DNA of 64,000 nt from Sphingomonas sp. IBVSS2 (GCF_002127225.1 NZ_NFUR01000006.1:62001-126000); one strand, 5' to 3'. Shown: positions 44,278 to 54,180, counted from the first letter of the stretch. The notes: generated from the letters alone by a model not told the origin. Numbers and translations: made by a program.

Positions 44278-47200
44278 GTGCCGAAGTTCAAGGGGTCGCT
44301 TCGTACAGGCGTTGCCGTTTTCGCTCTCGCCATCGGCGCCATTTGCGCCGCTCCGCCAGCACTGGCGCAACATGGCATCACGCTTCCTGCCGCCAGCCTG
44401 GAGGATTCACTGAACGTGCTGTCGCGCCAGTCCGGCGCGCAGATCCTGGTCGATCAGGATCTGGTGCGCGGGAAGAAGGCGCGTGCGATCAAGGGAGCCT
44501 CCTCCGTCGAAGCGGCGCTGATCCAGCTCCTGCACGGAACCGACCTGACCTATCAGAGGCGCGGCGATGCCTTCCTGATCGTTCGGGGAGGCCATGCGCA
44601 GCCTGCCAGGAGGACGGTCGCCGCTCCGCGACCCAAGGCTGCCGTCCGCGGGCAGGGCCCGGCCCTCGCCGCCGATGACGGGCAGGCATCCGGAGAGGCC
44701 GGCGGCGGCAACGACATCGTCGTCACCGCGCAGAAGATGTCCGAGCGCCTGATCGATGTGCCGGCCGCGGTCTCGGCCTTCACGGCGCAGGACCTGTCGG
44801 ACCAGAAGATCGAAGGCGGCCCCGAGCTGCTGCGCGCCATCCCGAACGTCTCCTTCTCGAAGGACAATTTCTCAGGCTATAACTTCACGGTCCGCGGGAT
44901 CGGCACCAAGGCGATCTCCGTCACCGCCGACCCGGCAGTCGCGATCAGCTTCAACTACACGCCCCTGATCCGCAACCGACTGTTCGAGCAGGAATATTTC
45001 GATGTCGAACGCGTCGAGGTGCTGCGCGGGCCGCAAGGCACGCTCTACGGCCGCAACGCGACGGCGGGCGTCGTCAACATGCTGCCGGCCAAGCCGAAAC
45101 TCGGCATATGGGGCGGCGAGATCCAGGGCGAGGTCGGCAATTATGCCTCCACCCGCCTGCGCGGGTTCGTCAACATTCCCCTCGGCGACACCCTGTCCTT
45201 CCGTGCCGCGGGCGCGTGGACCAAGCGCGACGGCTATGACTACAACACGGTGACGCAGAAGAATGTGAACGGCCGCAATCTCTATTCGACGCGGCTGTCG
45301 GCGCTGTGGGAGCCCGATCCGGCGCTGCGCTTCAGCTTCTTCTGGGAGCATTTCAACGAGAATGACGACCGCGCGCGCACCGGCAAACAGCTTTGCACGC
45401 GCGGCGAGACGCCGCAGAAGATCGACTATACCGACCGGAACGGCGTCGCCCAGTCGCAGCCCGTGGTCGGCGCGTGGAGCATTGGCGCGCTGACGCCGGG
45501 ATGCCAGCAAAAGACCCTCTATTCCGACGCCGCCTATGGCGTGCCCAACGGCCGCGGATTTCCGATCGTGACGGCGCTCACCCTGGCACTGGCCGGAAAC
45601 CGGGGGCCCTATGGCAGCTATTACACCCCGATGGGGCTCGATCCGTTCGGCACCGCCAACGGGCAGCAATCCCATGACCTGCGAGAGATCGGCACCTTCT
45701 ACGACCCGAGATACCGGGCACGGAACGACCTGTTCCAGTTCAACGCGGAGATCGACCTCACCGATCGCCTGCATCTCACCGGTCAGGTCCTCTATACGAA
45801 GGACTATTACAGCGCCTCGCAGGACTTCTTCCGCTTTCAGGCGGTCCCCTATTTCATTGCGCCGGAGCAGTACGCCACCGGCGTCAAGGCAGCCTGGAAG
45901 CCCTATCTCGGCTCTCGCAATGGCCTCGGCACGTTCAAGGATCCGCAGCTCGGCGAGCTTACCACCCCGGCGGCAATCGATCGTTCGGAGGCACGCAGCG
46001 AGCAATGGGCGCAAGAGATCCGGCTGAATTCATCCTTTGACGGACCGCTCAACTTCAATCTCGGCGCCAATTACCTGTCCTATGAGACCACCGAGAATTA
46101 TTACGTCTTCAGCAACCTCTTCACCATCGCCGCGCTGTCCGAAGGACCGTATTGCGATGCCAAGGGCGTCGGCTGCGCCTATATCGACCCGAACCCCATC
46201 GACAAGATCAATGGCGAGGGGCACAATTATTTCCGGAGCATTCAGCAGCTCAAGACCAAATCCTGGGCGACGTTCGGCGAGATCTACTGGAAGCCCGCCG
46301 ATAATTTCAAGGTCACCGGCGGGCTGCGCTATACCGACGATCAGAAGCTGATCATACCCTATGCCACCCAGTTGCTGAGCGACACCCGAGGGCTCAATAG
46401 CGGCACGGTCGATCGCGGCTATCCCGCGGATCCCGCCGAGACGATGCGATGGCGCCGCGTGACCGGCCGGCTCGCGTTGAACTGGAAGCCGCATCTGGCG
46501 TTCACCGACGAAACCGCGCTCTACGCTTCCTATGCGCGCGGCTATAAGGGCGGTGGCGACAATCCCCGGGGCCAGGCCGACAAGCCCTGCGGCCCGAACG
46601 GGCTGCCGGTGGCACCGGCGCTGGTGTGCGGAACCTATACGCGGCTTCCCACCAATTTCCAGCCGGAGGAACTCAACACCTTCGAAATCGGCATGAAGAA
46701 CAAGATTGCCGGCGGCAAGATATTGCTGAACTTCTCCGCCTTCTTCAACGATTACAAGAATTACCAGATCTCGCAGCTGATCAATCGGGCGATCAATACC
46801 GAAAACCTCAACGCAATCACTTATGGCGCAGAGCTGGAAGCCGCCTGGATACCCTCGCGGCATTTCAAGGTGGGCGCGACCCTGGGGTATCTCAGGACCC
46901 GGATCGGCAACGGGCAAAGCTCGATCGACGTCATGGACCGCGTGCAGGGCCATGACGACTGGATGACCGTCAATCCCTGGGCGCAGAGCCCGAACACCTG
47001 CATCGCGCCCAAGGCGCTGGTCGCCGCCTATCTCAAGAAGGTCAATCCCAAGGATATCAACAGCACCTCGGATTCGGGGATCAACTTCTTCTGCGAGGCA
47101 CCCCATGTGTTCGGATCCGCCGGCAATCCATTTGCGCCGGGCGGGATAGGCCAGGCCCTTTACGGATTTACCTACAGCCCGACCGCGCCCTACGATCCGA

Positions 47201-47640
47201 ACAAGCCGGCGAACTATTACGGCCCGAACCCGTCCAACTATGGCGCCCCCAACAACGGCTATGGCTTCGCCGCCGACCTGAGCGGCCACGAACTGCCCAA
47301 CGCGCCGCACCTCACCTTCAACATCGGCGCGGAATACACCGTGTTCCTCGACGATTGGCGGCTGTCGCTGCGCGGCGACTATTATCGCCAGTCGGCAAGC
47401 TTCGCCCGTGTCTACAACACCGATTATGATCGGCTGCGCGCCTGGGGCAACGCCAACCTGGCGATCACGCTCAGCCGCCCGGCCTCGAACCTGACGTACC
47501 AGTTCTACGTCAAGAACGTGTTCAACAGCACGCCGATCACCGACGCGTTCACCGGGCCGAACGAAGTCGGCACCTTCTCCAATGTATTCACGCTAGACCC
47601 CCGCATCATCGGCTTCAGCGTCCGCGTGGGCATTAAATAA
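44278..47640 (+). CDS. TonB-dependent receptor with STN signalling domain
   Basis: 1120 residues from GTG 44278, preceded by AAAGGGGGGAA. Signal peptide (GVAVFALAIGAICAAPPALA), STN domain at about residues 32-104 (GITLPAASLEDSLNVLSRQSGAQILVDQ), TonB-box-like DIVVTAQK near 147, plug domain (GPELLRAIPNVSFS, VERVEVLRGPQGTLYGRNATAGVVNM) and a beta barrel ending in aromatic strands (FSVRVGIK). It imports an unknown substrate across the outer membrane using TonB energy and signals through FecR. The plug and barrel style (GRNATAGVVN) is the common sphingomonad type used for organic ligands rather than a proven siderophore receptor. Confidence 0.92.
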   Translation: MPKFKGSLRTGVAVFALAIGAICAAPPALAQHGITLPAASLEDSLNVLSRQSGAQILVDQDLVRGKKARAIKGASSVEAALIQLLHGTDLTYQRRGDAFLIVRGGHAQPARRTVAAPRPKAAVRGQGPALAADDGQASGEAGGGNDIVVTAQKMSERLIDVPAAVSAFTAQDLSDQKIEGGPELLRAIPNVSFSKDNFSGYNFTVRGIGTKAISVTADPAVAISFNYTPLIRNRLFEQEYFDVERVEVLRGPQGTLYGRNATAGVVNMLPAKPKLGIWGGEIQGEVGNYASTRLRGFVNIPLGDTLSFRAAGAWTKRDGYDYNTVTQKNVNGRNLYSTRLSALWEPDPALRFSFFWEHFNENDDRARTGKQLCTRGETPQKIDYTDRNGVAQSQPVVGAWSIGALTPGCQQKTLYSDAAYGVPNGRGFPIVTALTLALAGNRGPYGSYYTPMGLDPFGTANGQQSHDLREIGTFYDPRYRARNDLFQFNAEIDLTDRLHLTGQVLYTKDYYSASQDFFRFQAVPYFIAPEQYATGVKAAWKPYLGSRNGLGTFKDPQLGELTTPAAIDRSEARSEQWAQEIRLNSSFDGPLNFNLGANYLSYETTENYYVFSNLFTIAALSEGPYCDAKGVGCAYIDPNPIDKINGEGHNYFRSIQQLKTKSWATFGEIYWKPADNFKVTGGLRYTDDQKLIIPYATQLLSDTRGLNSGTVDRGYPADPAETMRWRRVTGRLALNWKPHLAFTDETALYASYARGYKGGGDNPRGQADKPCGPNGLPVAPALVCGTYTRLPTNFQPEELNTFEIGMKNKIAGGKILLNFSAFFNDYKNYQISQLINRAINTENLNAITYGAELEAAWIPSRHFKVGATLGYLRTRIGNGQSSIDVMDRVQGHDDWMTVNPWAQSPNTCIAPKALVAAYLKKVNPKDINSTSDSGINFFCEAPHVFGSAGNPFAPGGIGQALYGFTYSPTAPYDPNKPANYYGPNPSNYGAPNNGYGFAADLSGHELPNAPHLTFNIGAEYTVFLDDWRLSLRGDYYRQSASFARVYNTDYDRLRAWGNANLAITLSRPASNLTYQFYVKNVFNSTPITDAFTGPNEVGTFSNVFTLDPRIIGFSVRVGIK

Positions 47641-47744
47641 CAATCATTCAAAAATTCGAAGATGTGGTCGCACATATAACAAGAAACTACTCGTGAAGGA
47701 CGTGCCTTGTTTCAAATTCATCCCAATTGAAAAGGAAACTCACG

Positions 47745-48239
47745 ATGAATATCTTCACCAAGTCTGTCGCCGCTCTCATCAGCCTCGTTGCCTTCCAGTC
47801 GGCGGCGATGGCCCAGACCCTGTCGCCCGCCAACACGGCGGTGACCGCTTCGGGCCAGCTCACCCAGGACCTGAACGGCACCCTGACCACGGTGTGCAAT
47901 GTCACGCTGAGCGGCACCACCGACTCGACGGGCATCACCTTCACCAGCTACACCGGCAGCGCCGTCAGCGGCCCGCTGGCGTGCGACGATGGTCTGGTGC
48001 TTCCGCTGCGCGTTCAGGCGACGTCCTCGACCAGCGTGACGATCAAGGACATGGCCGTCTCGACCCGCCTCGGTGACTGCGGCCCGCGCGACGTCGTCGG
48101 CCCGTGGAGCAACCTCACCTCGACCGCCGGCCCGCTCTCGGCCGCGCTCCCCGGCACCACCGGCTTCCTGGCCCTGATCGGCGGCGTCTGCAACGCCTCG
48201 GGCAGCCTCACGGTCTCGCCGGCTGTCACGATCAACTGA
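47745..48239 (+). CDS. Small exported beta-rich protein, PraB-like
   Basis: 164 residues. Signal peptide MNIFTKSVAALISLVAFQSAAMA, then a Thr/Ser/Gly-rich domain with four Cys (TTVCNVTL, PLACDDGL, LGDCGPRD, GGVCNASG). The pattern ASGQLTQDLNGTLTTVCNVTLSG and the central CGP resemble PraB/alkane-oxidation-activator type surface proteins, but similarity is by eye and weak. AAAAGGAAA precedes ATG 47745. The 105 bases upstream are AT-rich, so it may have its own strong promoter. It sits between the receptor and phoD. Confidence 0.6.
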   Translation: MNIFTKSVAALISLVAFQSAAMAQTLSPANTAVTASGQLTQDLNGTLTTVCNVTLSGTTDSTGITFTSYTGSAVSGPLACDDGLVLPLRVQATSSTSVTIKDMAVSTRLGDCGPRDVVGPWSNLTSTAGPLSAALPGTTGFLALIGGVCNASGSLTVSPAVTIN

Positions 48240-48307
48240 CCCCCCAACTGGGCGATGCGGCGGTTCCACCCGCCGCATCGCTCCTTTGCTCAGCAAGGAC
48301 AGCATGG

Positions 48308-48700
48308 ATGCGCACGGGTTTTCGTATCTTGCAGCTCGCCATCGCCCTCCAGGCGGTCGCCGCTCCGCTGCACGCCGTTGCCGGCCAGGACAAACCCGCG
48401 TTCAGCGCGAGGACGCCGATCGAGCAGCTCGCCGCCAATCCCGCCGCGAAAGCCGTGCTGGAACGCGAATTGCCGGGTTTCACGACTCATCCGCAATATG
48501 ATCAGTTCAAGGCGATGAGTCTGGAGACGCTCGAGGCGATGTTTCCCGATGCGATGCCGCATGAGCGGGTGAAGGCGATCGACGCGGCGCTGCGTGCGAT
48601 CCCCGCTCCCGCGAAATCGCCCCCGGCCTCCGCCACGACACCCTCGCCCTCGCCCTCGCCCTCGCCCTCGCCGGCACCGGCGCCGATCGATCCGCGATAG
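48308..48700 (+). CDS. Exported protein with Ser-Pro repeat tail
   Basis: 130 residues from ATG 48308 (signal peptide ILQLAIALQAVAAPLHAVA). The mature helical domain contains TPIEQLAANPAAKAVLERELPGF and MSLETLEAMFPDAMPHERVKAIDAAL. The C-terminus is low-complexity (S-P repeats), encoded by an in-frame TCGCCC microsatellite (about 48649-48675). The helical part is the kind of small domain found next to exported hydrolases. Function unknown; it ends 25 bases before phoD and is probably in the same operon. Confidence 0.7.
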   Translation: MRTGFRILQLAIALQAVAAPLHAVAGQDKPAFSARTPIEQLAANPAAKAVLERELPGFTTHPQYDQFKAMSLETLEAMFPDAMPHERVKAIDAALRAIPAPAKSPPASATTPSPSPSPSPSPAPAPIDPR

Positions 48701-48725
48701 TCCTTCATTTCCTGCGAGAACCGAC

Positions 48726-50357
48726 ATGACGATCATCCTGGACCGCCGCAGCCTGATCCTGGCGGGCAGCTTCGGAATCGGCGCGCTGGCCATGGGCGGC
48801 GCGGCACGTGCCCAGGCATTGCTGACCGCGCGCGGCTTCACCCACAATGTCGCCAGCGGCGAGCCGGGGCCGGACTCGATCCTGCTCTGGACCCGCTATG
48901 TGCCCGCCGACGGCGGCGACGTGCAGCTGACCGCGGAGCTTTCCGAAACCCCTGATTTCCGGAAGAAGACGAGCGGCGGCGCCGGGGCGAGCAGAGCCGA
49001 CGACCATACCGCGCGCGTCGTCGTCGGCGGCCTGCAGCCGGGGCGCACCTATTATTACCGCTTCATCGCCCCGGACGGCGCGGTTTCGCCGGTCGGGCGG
49101 ACCAGGACGCTGCCGGCCGGGCCGGTCGAGCGCTTCGGCCTGGGCGTCTTCTCCTGCGCCAACCTGCCCTATGGCTGGTTCAACGCCTATGCCCATGCGG
49201 CCGCGCGGGACGACATCGACCTGATGGTGCATCTGGGCGACTATATCTACGAATATCAGCGCGGCTATTATCCGGGTGCGGACCAGGCGATCGCCGACCG
49301 CCTGATCGAACCGGCGGGTGAGGCGATCCGCCTGGCCGATTACCGCCTGCGCTATGCCAGCTATCGCACCGATCCCGATCTGCAGCGCCTGCACCAGATG
49401 TTCCCGATGATCGTCCAGCACGATGATCATGAGACGGCGAACGACGCCTGGGCCCATGGTGCCGAGAACCACCAGCCCGACGAAGGCGATTATGAGGAGC
49501 GCAAGCGCGCCTCGATGAAAGCCTGGAACGAATGGCTGCCGGTATCGGGCAAGCCCTGGTCGAGCTTCGAGATCGGCGACCTGGCGACGATCTTCCGCCC
49601 GGAAACCCGGCTGACCGCCCGCAGCGAGCGGCTCGATCCGGTGGCGATCGTCGGCACGAGCGGCGACCCCGTCGCCAAGCTCAAGGCGCTGCGCGACGGG
49701 CCATTGGCCGATCCGAAGCGGACGCTGATGGGGCCCGAGCAGGAGCAATGGCTCCACGACGGGATCGCGCGCTCGAAGCGGCGCGGCGCGAAATGGCAGG
49801 TCCTCGCGCAGCAGGTGGTCATGGGGCAGATGCGCCTGCCCGAGCTGCCGGCCGCATTCGTCGCCAGCCTCAAATTGCCGGCCGAGCAGGCCGCGTTCCT
49901 CAACGTGCTCTCGGCCGCCGGCAAGGCCGGCACGGCACCCGACTTCGATTCCTGGGACGGGTTCCCCGCGGCGCGCGCGCGCCTGCTGGGTGCCGCCCAG
50001 GCTGCCGATGCCGACCTGGTCGTACTGTCGGGCGACAGCCACAATGGCTGGGCGTTCGATCTCGCTTCGCAAGGCAAGCCGGCGGGCGTCGAGTTCGGCG
50101 GGCACAGCGTCTCGTCGCCGGGGATCGAAGCCTATCTGGCGCTGCCGCCCCAATTGACCGCCCAGTTCATCATGCGCGCCAGCCCCGAGCTGAAATGGGC
50201 CGATACCAGCAATCGCGGCTACATGACCGTCCAGCTCACGCCCGAGAAGGTGACGGGCGAATGGGTGTTCATGGACACGGTCAGGGCCCGCTCGCTCGCC
50301 GTTCGCCCCGGCAAGACGATGACGGTGGAACGGGGCCGCCGGACCTTCAGCGCCTGA
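48726..50357 (+). CDS. phoD: PhoD-family alkaline phosphatase / phosphodiesterase (Tat-exported)
   Basis: 543 residues. Twin-arginine leader: DRRSLILAGSFGIGALAMGG, cleavage near ARA-Q. An N-terminal PhoD-type beta domain (FTHNVASGEPGPDSILLWTRY) is followed by the metallophosphoesterase core: FSCANLPYGWFNAYAHAAARDDIDLMVHLGDYIYEY, MIVQHDDHETANDAW, WQVLAQQVVMG, LVVLSGDSHNGWAFDL and VEFGGHSVSSPG. By family it needs Ca2+/Fe3+ and hydrolyses phosphomonoesters and diesters in the periplasm. The receptor and amidase neighbours suggest a dedicated organic-phosphate substrate. ATG 48726 is fixed by the Tat signal. Confidence 0.9.
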   Translation: MTIILDRRSLILAGSFGIGALAMGGAARAQALLTARGFTHNVASGEPGPDSILLWTRYVPADGGDVQLTAELSETPDFRKKTSGGAGASRADDHTARVVVGGLQPGRTYYYRFIAPDGAVSPVGRTRTLPAGPVERFGLGVFSCANLPYGWFNAYAHAAARDDIDLMVHLGDYIYEYQRGYYPGADQAIADRLIEPAGEAIRLADYRLRYASYRTDPDLQRLHQMFPMIVQHDDHETANDAWAHGAENHQPDEGDYEERKRASMKAWNEWLPVSGKPWSSFEIGDLATIFRPETRLTARSERLDPVAIVGTSGDPVAKLKALRDGPLADPKRTLMGPEQEQWLHDGIARSKRRGAKWQVLAQQVVMGQMRLPELPAAFVASLKLPAEQAAFLNVLSAAGKAGTAPDFDSWDGFPAARARLLGAAQAADADLVVLSGDSHNGWAFDLASQGKPAGVEFGGHSVSSPGIEAYLALPPQLTAQFIMRASPELKWADTSNRGYMTVQLTPEKVTGEWVFMDTVRARSLAVRPGKTMTVERGRRTFSA

Positions 50358-50385
50358 CCTCCAGCAAACCCGAAGGAAGCCGATC

Positions 50386-51933
50386 ATGGTGGATTGCAAC
50401 GATCTCTCGTCCGCCGGCACGCGCCGCGACTTCCTGCAACGGGCCGGCGCCATGGGCGTCGGCGCGTTGCTCCCCGGCGCTGCCTTCGCGGCGCCGGCTG
50501 CGGCGGACGAGCTCGCCGAGATGGACGCGACGGCGCTTGCCGAGGCGATCCGCACGCGCCGGATCCATCCGGTGGAAGCGCTGGACGCCGCCATCGCCCG
50601 CGCGGAAGCGGTATTGCCCGACATCAACTGCTTCAGCGAGAAGCTCTATGATCGCGCGCGCAAGCAGGCGCTCGCCACGAAGCGCTTCTCCGCGCCCTTT
50701 GCGGGGGTGCCTTTCCTGGTGAAGGACGAGGAGGACCTCGCCAAGACGCACGTGCATTTCGGTTCGCGGCTCGACAAGGTCACGCCGATCGCCAAGCATG
50801 ACGGCCCGATGGCTGCGGCGATCGGCCAGGCGGGCTTCAACGCCTTTGCACGAACGACGATGAGCGAGTTCGGGGCACTGCCCACCGTCGAGACGCTGGC
50901 CTATGGGATCACGCGCAACCCCTGGGCGCTCGACCATACGCCGGGCGGCTCGTCGGGCGGATCGGCGGCCGCCGTCGCCGCCGGCATCGTGCCGATGGCC
51001 CATGCTGCGGACGGCGCGGGCTCGATCCGCATTCCGGCGAGCAATTGCGGCCTGGTCGGCCTCAAGCCGTCGCGCGGGCGCGTGCCCGATGCGCCGGGCC
51101 ATCTCGCCCAGCTCGACCTGACCGAGCCGCTATGCGTCTCGCGGACGGTGCGCGACACTGCCAATTTCCTCGCCGCGGTCGAAATCGGCCGGGGTGGCGT
51201 CTATCCGCCGGTGGGGCGCGTCGAAGGGCCGTCGACCCGGCGGCTGCGCGTGGGGTTGCTGATCAGCGGTCTCGGCGGGGCATTGCCGGACAAGGAAGCG
51301 CTCATGGCGCTCGATGCCACCTACAAGGTGCTGAGCGGCCTTGGCCATCAGGTCAAGGAAGTGAAATGGCCATTCGACACCAAGGCGTTCCTGGCCGATT
51401 TCACGCAAATCTACCTGCTCGAGGGCGCCCAGCTCAAACGCTATCTGCTCTCCGCCACCAAGCTCGACGCACAGCATCTCGCGGAGCTGATCGAACCCGC
51501 ATCCGCGGCGATCGGCGCCATGGGGGATCTCATCCCACCCGCCAGTGCGGACCAGGCGCTGGGGCGCGTGAGCGGCTATGCCAAGGGATATTACGGCGTG
51601 TTCGACAAGGTCGATGTCCTCATGTCCCCGGTCCTGCTCAAGCCGCCGGTGAAGATCGGCGAGATCAACGGCTCGCTGCCGCTCGACATGCTGGCCTCGC
51701 GGCTGAACGCCTATGCCGACTATACGATGGTGCAGAATGCGTTCGGCGGACCGGCGATCAGCCTGCCGGCCCATTGGACCGCCGAAGGCCTGCCGATCGG
51801 CGTGCAGTTCGCCGGCCGGCTGGGCGACGAACGGACGCTGCTGGAACTCGCCTTCGAGCTGGAACAGGCCGCCCCCTGGGCCAAGCGGCGCCCGCCGCTC
51901 TGGGCGCCGGCGCGCGTCGCATCGCGAACCTAG
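50386..51933 (+). CDS. Amidase-signature hydrolase (Tat-exported)
   Basis: 515 residues. Tat leader TRRDFLQRAGAMGVGALLPG, cleavage after AFA-A. The amidase-signature Ser-cisSer-Lys triad is present: Lys in GVPFLVKDEEDL, cis-Ser in HTPGGSSGGSAAAVAAGIVP, and the nucleophile Ser in AADGAGSIRIPASNCGLVGLKPSRG. The C-terminal part (YTMVQNAFGGPAISLPAHWT, LPIGVQFAGRLGDERTLLELA) is complete. It hydrolyses an amide of unknown identity in the periplasm. It is 28 bases after phoD, so in the same operon. Confidence 0.92.
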   Translation: MVDCNDLSSAGTRRDFLQRAGAMGVGALLPGAAFAAPAAADELAEMDATALAEAIRTRRIHPVEALDAAIARAEAVLPDINCFSEKLYDRARKQALATKRFSAPFAGVPFLVKDEEDLAKTHVHFGSRLDKVTPIAKHDGPMAAAIGQAGFNAFARTTMSEFGALPTVETLAYGITRNPWALDHTPGGSSGGSAAAVAAGIVPMAHAADGAGSIRIPASNCGLVGLKPSRGRVPDAPGHLAQLDLTEPLCVSRTVRDTANFLAAVEIGRGGVYPPVGRVEGPSTRRLRVGLLISGLGGALPDKEALMALDATYKVLSGLGHQVKEVKWPFDTKAFLADFTQIYLLEGAQLKRYLLSATKLDAQHLAELIEPASAAIGAMGDLIPPASADQALGRVSGYAKGYYGVFDKVDVLMSPVLLKPPVKIGEINGSLPLDMLASRLNAYADYTMVQNAFGGPAISLPAHWTAEGLPIGVQFAGRLGDERTLLELAFELEQAAPWAKRRPPLWAPARVASRT

Positions 51934-52017
51934 AACGGCTTCGGAAAGCCGTGAAACGGGCATGGACCGGGATGGCAGTTCGGCGGCCTGCCGGGCACGA
52001 GGAGGATGGCGCTTGCA

Positions 52018-54180
52018 ATGCAGTTGCTAGTCTGCGCGCTTGCGGTCCTCGCGAACGGCGGGCAATCCGCCGGCTCCGCCCCCGTGCCGGACCGCGGAGT
52101 CCCGACGGGACAGGAGGTGCCTGCCCCCCTGCCCCGGCCCGACCAGATCGTGGTGACGGGGCGCCGCGGGGCCGCGGACATCGCACCCGAGATCGAACTG
52201 AACGCGGACGAGATCGACGCGCTGGGCGCCTATGATATCGGCGAAGTGATCCAGCGCACTATCCGGAGCAATGCCCTGGGAGACGATCCCGTCGTCATCG
52301 TCAACGGCCAGCGCGTCGCCAATCCCGGTGTCTTCTCCCGGTTTCCGTCGGATGCGCTGGTGCGGGTCGAAGTGCTGCCGCGCGGCGCCGGTGCGCAATA
52401 TGGCGGCGATTCGTCGCGGCGCGTGCTCAACATCGTGCTGCAACGACGCTTCAACAGCCGGGACGGCCAGTTCGACGCGAAGGCCCCCACCGCCGGCGGG
52501 ATGTCGAGCCTGTCCGGAGATCTTCGCCAGGGCGCCATATCCGGCAACAGCACGACGCAGTTCGGCATCCGCGCCTCACGGGATTCCGCGCTGCTCGGCG
52601 CGGAACGATCGCATTATCTGGAGGACCATCCCGGCTATGAGGCAACCAGTCTCCGCCCCTGGGTTCAGACCGTGGACGCCAATCTGGCGTTGACGCGCGC
52701 CCTCGGGCGCTGGTCCTCGAGCCTCAACATCCAGGGTCAGATACGAAGCGACCGCGCCATATCCCTGTCCGGCGGCGAACCGATCGAAAGCCGGAACACC
52801 ACGCGCAACCTGGTGGCGATCGGCGGCCTGAGCGGCTCGCTCCTGGGCTGGTCCCTGCAGGCATCGCTGACCGGACAGCTCTCCACGAGCAGCCAGTCGG
52901 GCCTGGCAGATACCGCGTCCCGCCAGCAATCGCTGGCGACCGCCGTGTCAGCCAACCGCCCCATATTCAATCTTCCCGCCGGACCGGTGACCGTCAACCT
53001 GACCACGCGGGCATCCCTGTCTCGCACGTCCATCCTGGGCGCCGGACCCAAGCAGGCCTTTTCCGCCCGCGACCTCAACCTGGGCGGCACCGTGTCGCTT
53101 CCGCTCTGGCGCGCGCCCTCCCCCGGCAACGGCTCGGCGATCGAGCGCCTGCTGGGAAGCATGTCCGCAACGTTCGGCGGCACCCTGCGTCAGACGGACG
53201 CCGGACAAGGCAAGGGATTGAATGCCGGCCTGATCTGGCTGCCCCTGACCAAGCTGCGGCTGATCGGCAACTGGTCGACCACGATCGACAGCGTACCCGA
53301 TGCGCAGCGCTTTGCACCGGCCTATTATGGCGCGCCGATCACGGTGTTCGACTTCGTCACCGGGGAATCCGCGCAAGTCCTGCCGATCCTGGGCGGCACG
53401 CCGGATTTGCTTCCGCCACGCTTCGACAGGAGCGCGCTATCGGCATCGGCGGGTCCATTCTCTCCCTGGAACCTGACCGGGAGCGTCAGCCTGCAGCGAT
53501 CGAATGCCGTCAACGGCATCGGCTCCCTGCCGGAAGCCACGCCCGAACTGGAGGCGGCATTCCCCGAACGGTTCACGCGTGACGCCGGCGGACGGCTCAC
53601 CGCCATAGACCGGCGGCCGATCAATTTCCGTTCCACGCGTGCCGAGAGCCTGGCCTCGAACCTCAGCGTCACCCTCCCGCTCGGCGGGGCAAAGCCGGGC
53701 ACGCTGCGGATCGCGATCAACCACAATCTGCAGTTGCGCAACCGCACCATGATCCATGCGGGCCTGCCGGAAATGGATCGGCTGGTCGGGGACGGCGGTG
53801 GCGTGCCGCGCCACCAGCTGGATGTGCAGATGGACGGGCGAGACGGGCCATGGGGCGTCAACCTGGCGGCGCGCTGGCGCAGCGGCTATCGCGTGCGGCG
53901 CGACACGGGCCGCGACGGTCCCGAAGATCTTCTGGTATCCGCGATCGGCACGGTGGATCTGAAATTCAGCTATGCGCTGGCACGCGCCATCCGGCCGGGC
54001 CAAGATGGCGCCGCGCCGCGCCGTTCCGCAGGCATGCGGCTCGGGCTGGACATCGACAATCTGTTCGATGCGCGGCCCCGCGCCCGCCTGGGAACGGGCA
54101 GCCCGGCGCCAGGCTATGGTCCCGACGACCAGGACCCGGTGGGCAGGACGATCCGCCTGACCATCAGAAACCGTTTCTAG
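52018..54180 (+). CDS. TonB-dependent receptor plug-domain protein
   Basis: About 720 residues from ATG 52018; ATG 52006 abuts the GAGGAGG ribosome-binding site too closely. Leader MQLLVCALAVLANG, then a Pro-rich linker and TonB-box-like DQIVVTGRRG near residue 46. The plug is recognisable (ADEIDALGAYDIGEVIQRTIRSN, DPVVIVNGQRVANPGVFSRFPSDALVRVEVLPRGAGAQYGGDSSRRVLNIVL). The barrel is shorter than usual and ends IRLTIRNRF with terminal Phe. It may be an outer-membrane transporter or a receptor-like protein with relaxed function. Last gene of the PhoD/amidase cluster. Confidence 0.82.
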   Translation: MQLLVCALAVLANGGQSAGSAPVPDRGVPTGQEVPAPLPRPDQIVVTGRRGAADIAPEIELNADEIDALGAYDIGEVIQRTIRSNALGDDPVVIVNGQRVANPGVFSRFPSDALVRVEVLPRGAGAQYGGDSSRRVLNIVLQRRFNSRDGQFDAKAPTAGGMSSLSGDLRQGAISGNSTTQFGIRASRDSALLGAERSHYLEDHPGYEATSLRPWVQTVDANLALTRALGRWSSSLNIQGQIRSDRAISLSGGEPIESRNTTRNLVAIGGLSGSLLGWSLQASLTGQLSTSSQSGLADTASRQQSLATAVSANRPIFNLPAGPVTVNLTTRASLSRTSILGAGPKQAFSARDLNLGGTVSLPLWRAPSPGNGSAIERLLGSMSATFGGTLRQTDAGQGKGLNAGLIWLPLTKLRLIGNWSTTIDSVPDAQRFAPAYYGAPITVFDFVTGESAQVLPILGGTPDLLPPRFDRSALSASAGPFSPWNLTGSVSLQRSNAVNGIGSLPEATPELEAAFPERFTRDAGGRLTAIDRRPINFRSTRAESLASNLSVTLPLGGAKPGTLRIAINHNLQLRNRTMIHAGLPEMDRLVGDGGGVPRHQLDVQMDGRDGPWGVNLAARWRSGYRVRRDTGRDGPEDLLVSAIGTVDLKFSYALARAIRPGQDGAAPRRSAGMRLGLDIDNLFDARPRARLGTGSPAPGYGPDDQDPVGRTIRLTIRNRF

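Noticed and set aside
44278..47640. Assignment of the large receptor to ferric citrate or a specific siderophore
   Set aside because: FecI/FecR adjacency alone does not define the ligand; no iron-metabolism genes are nearby and the neighbours are hydrolases.
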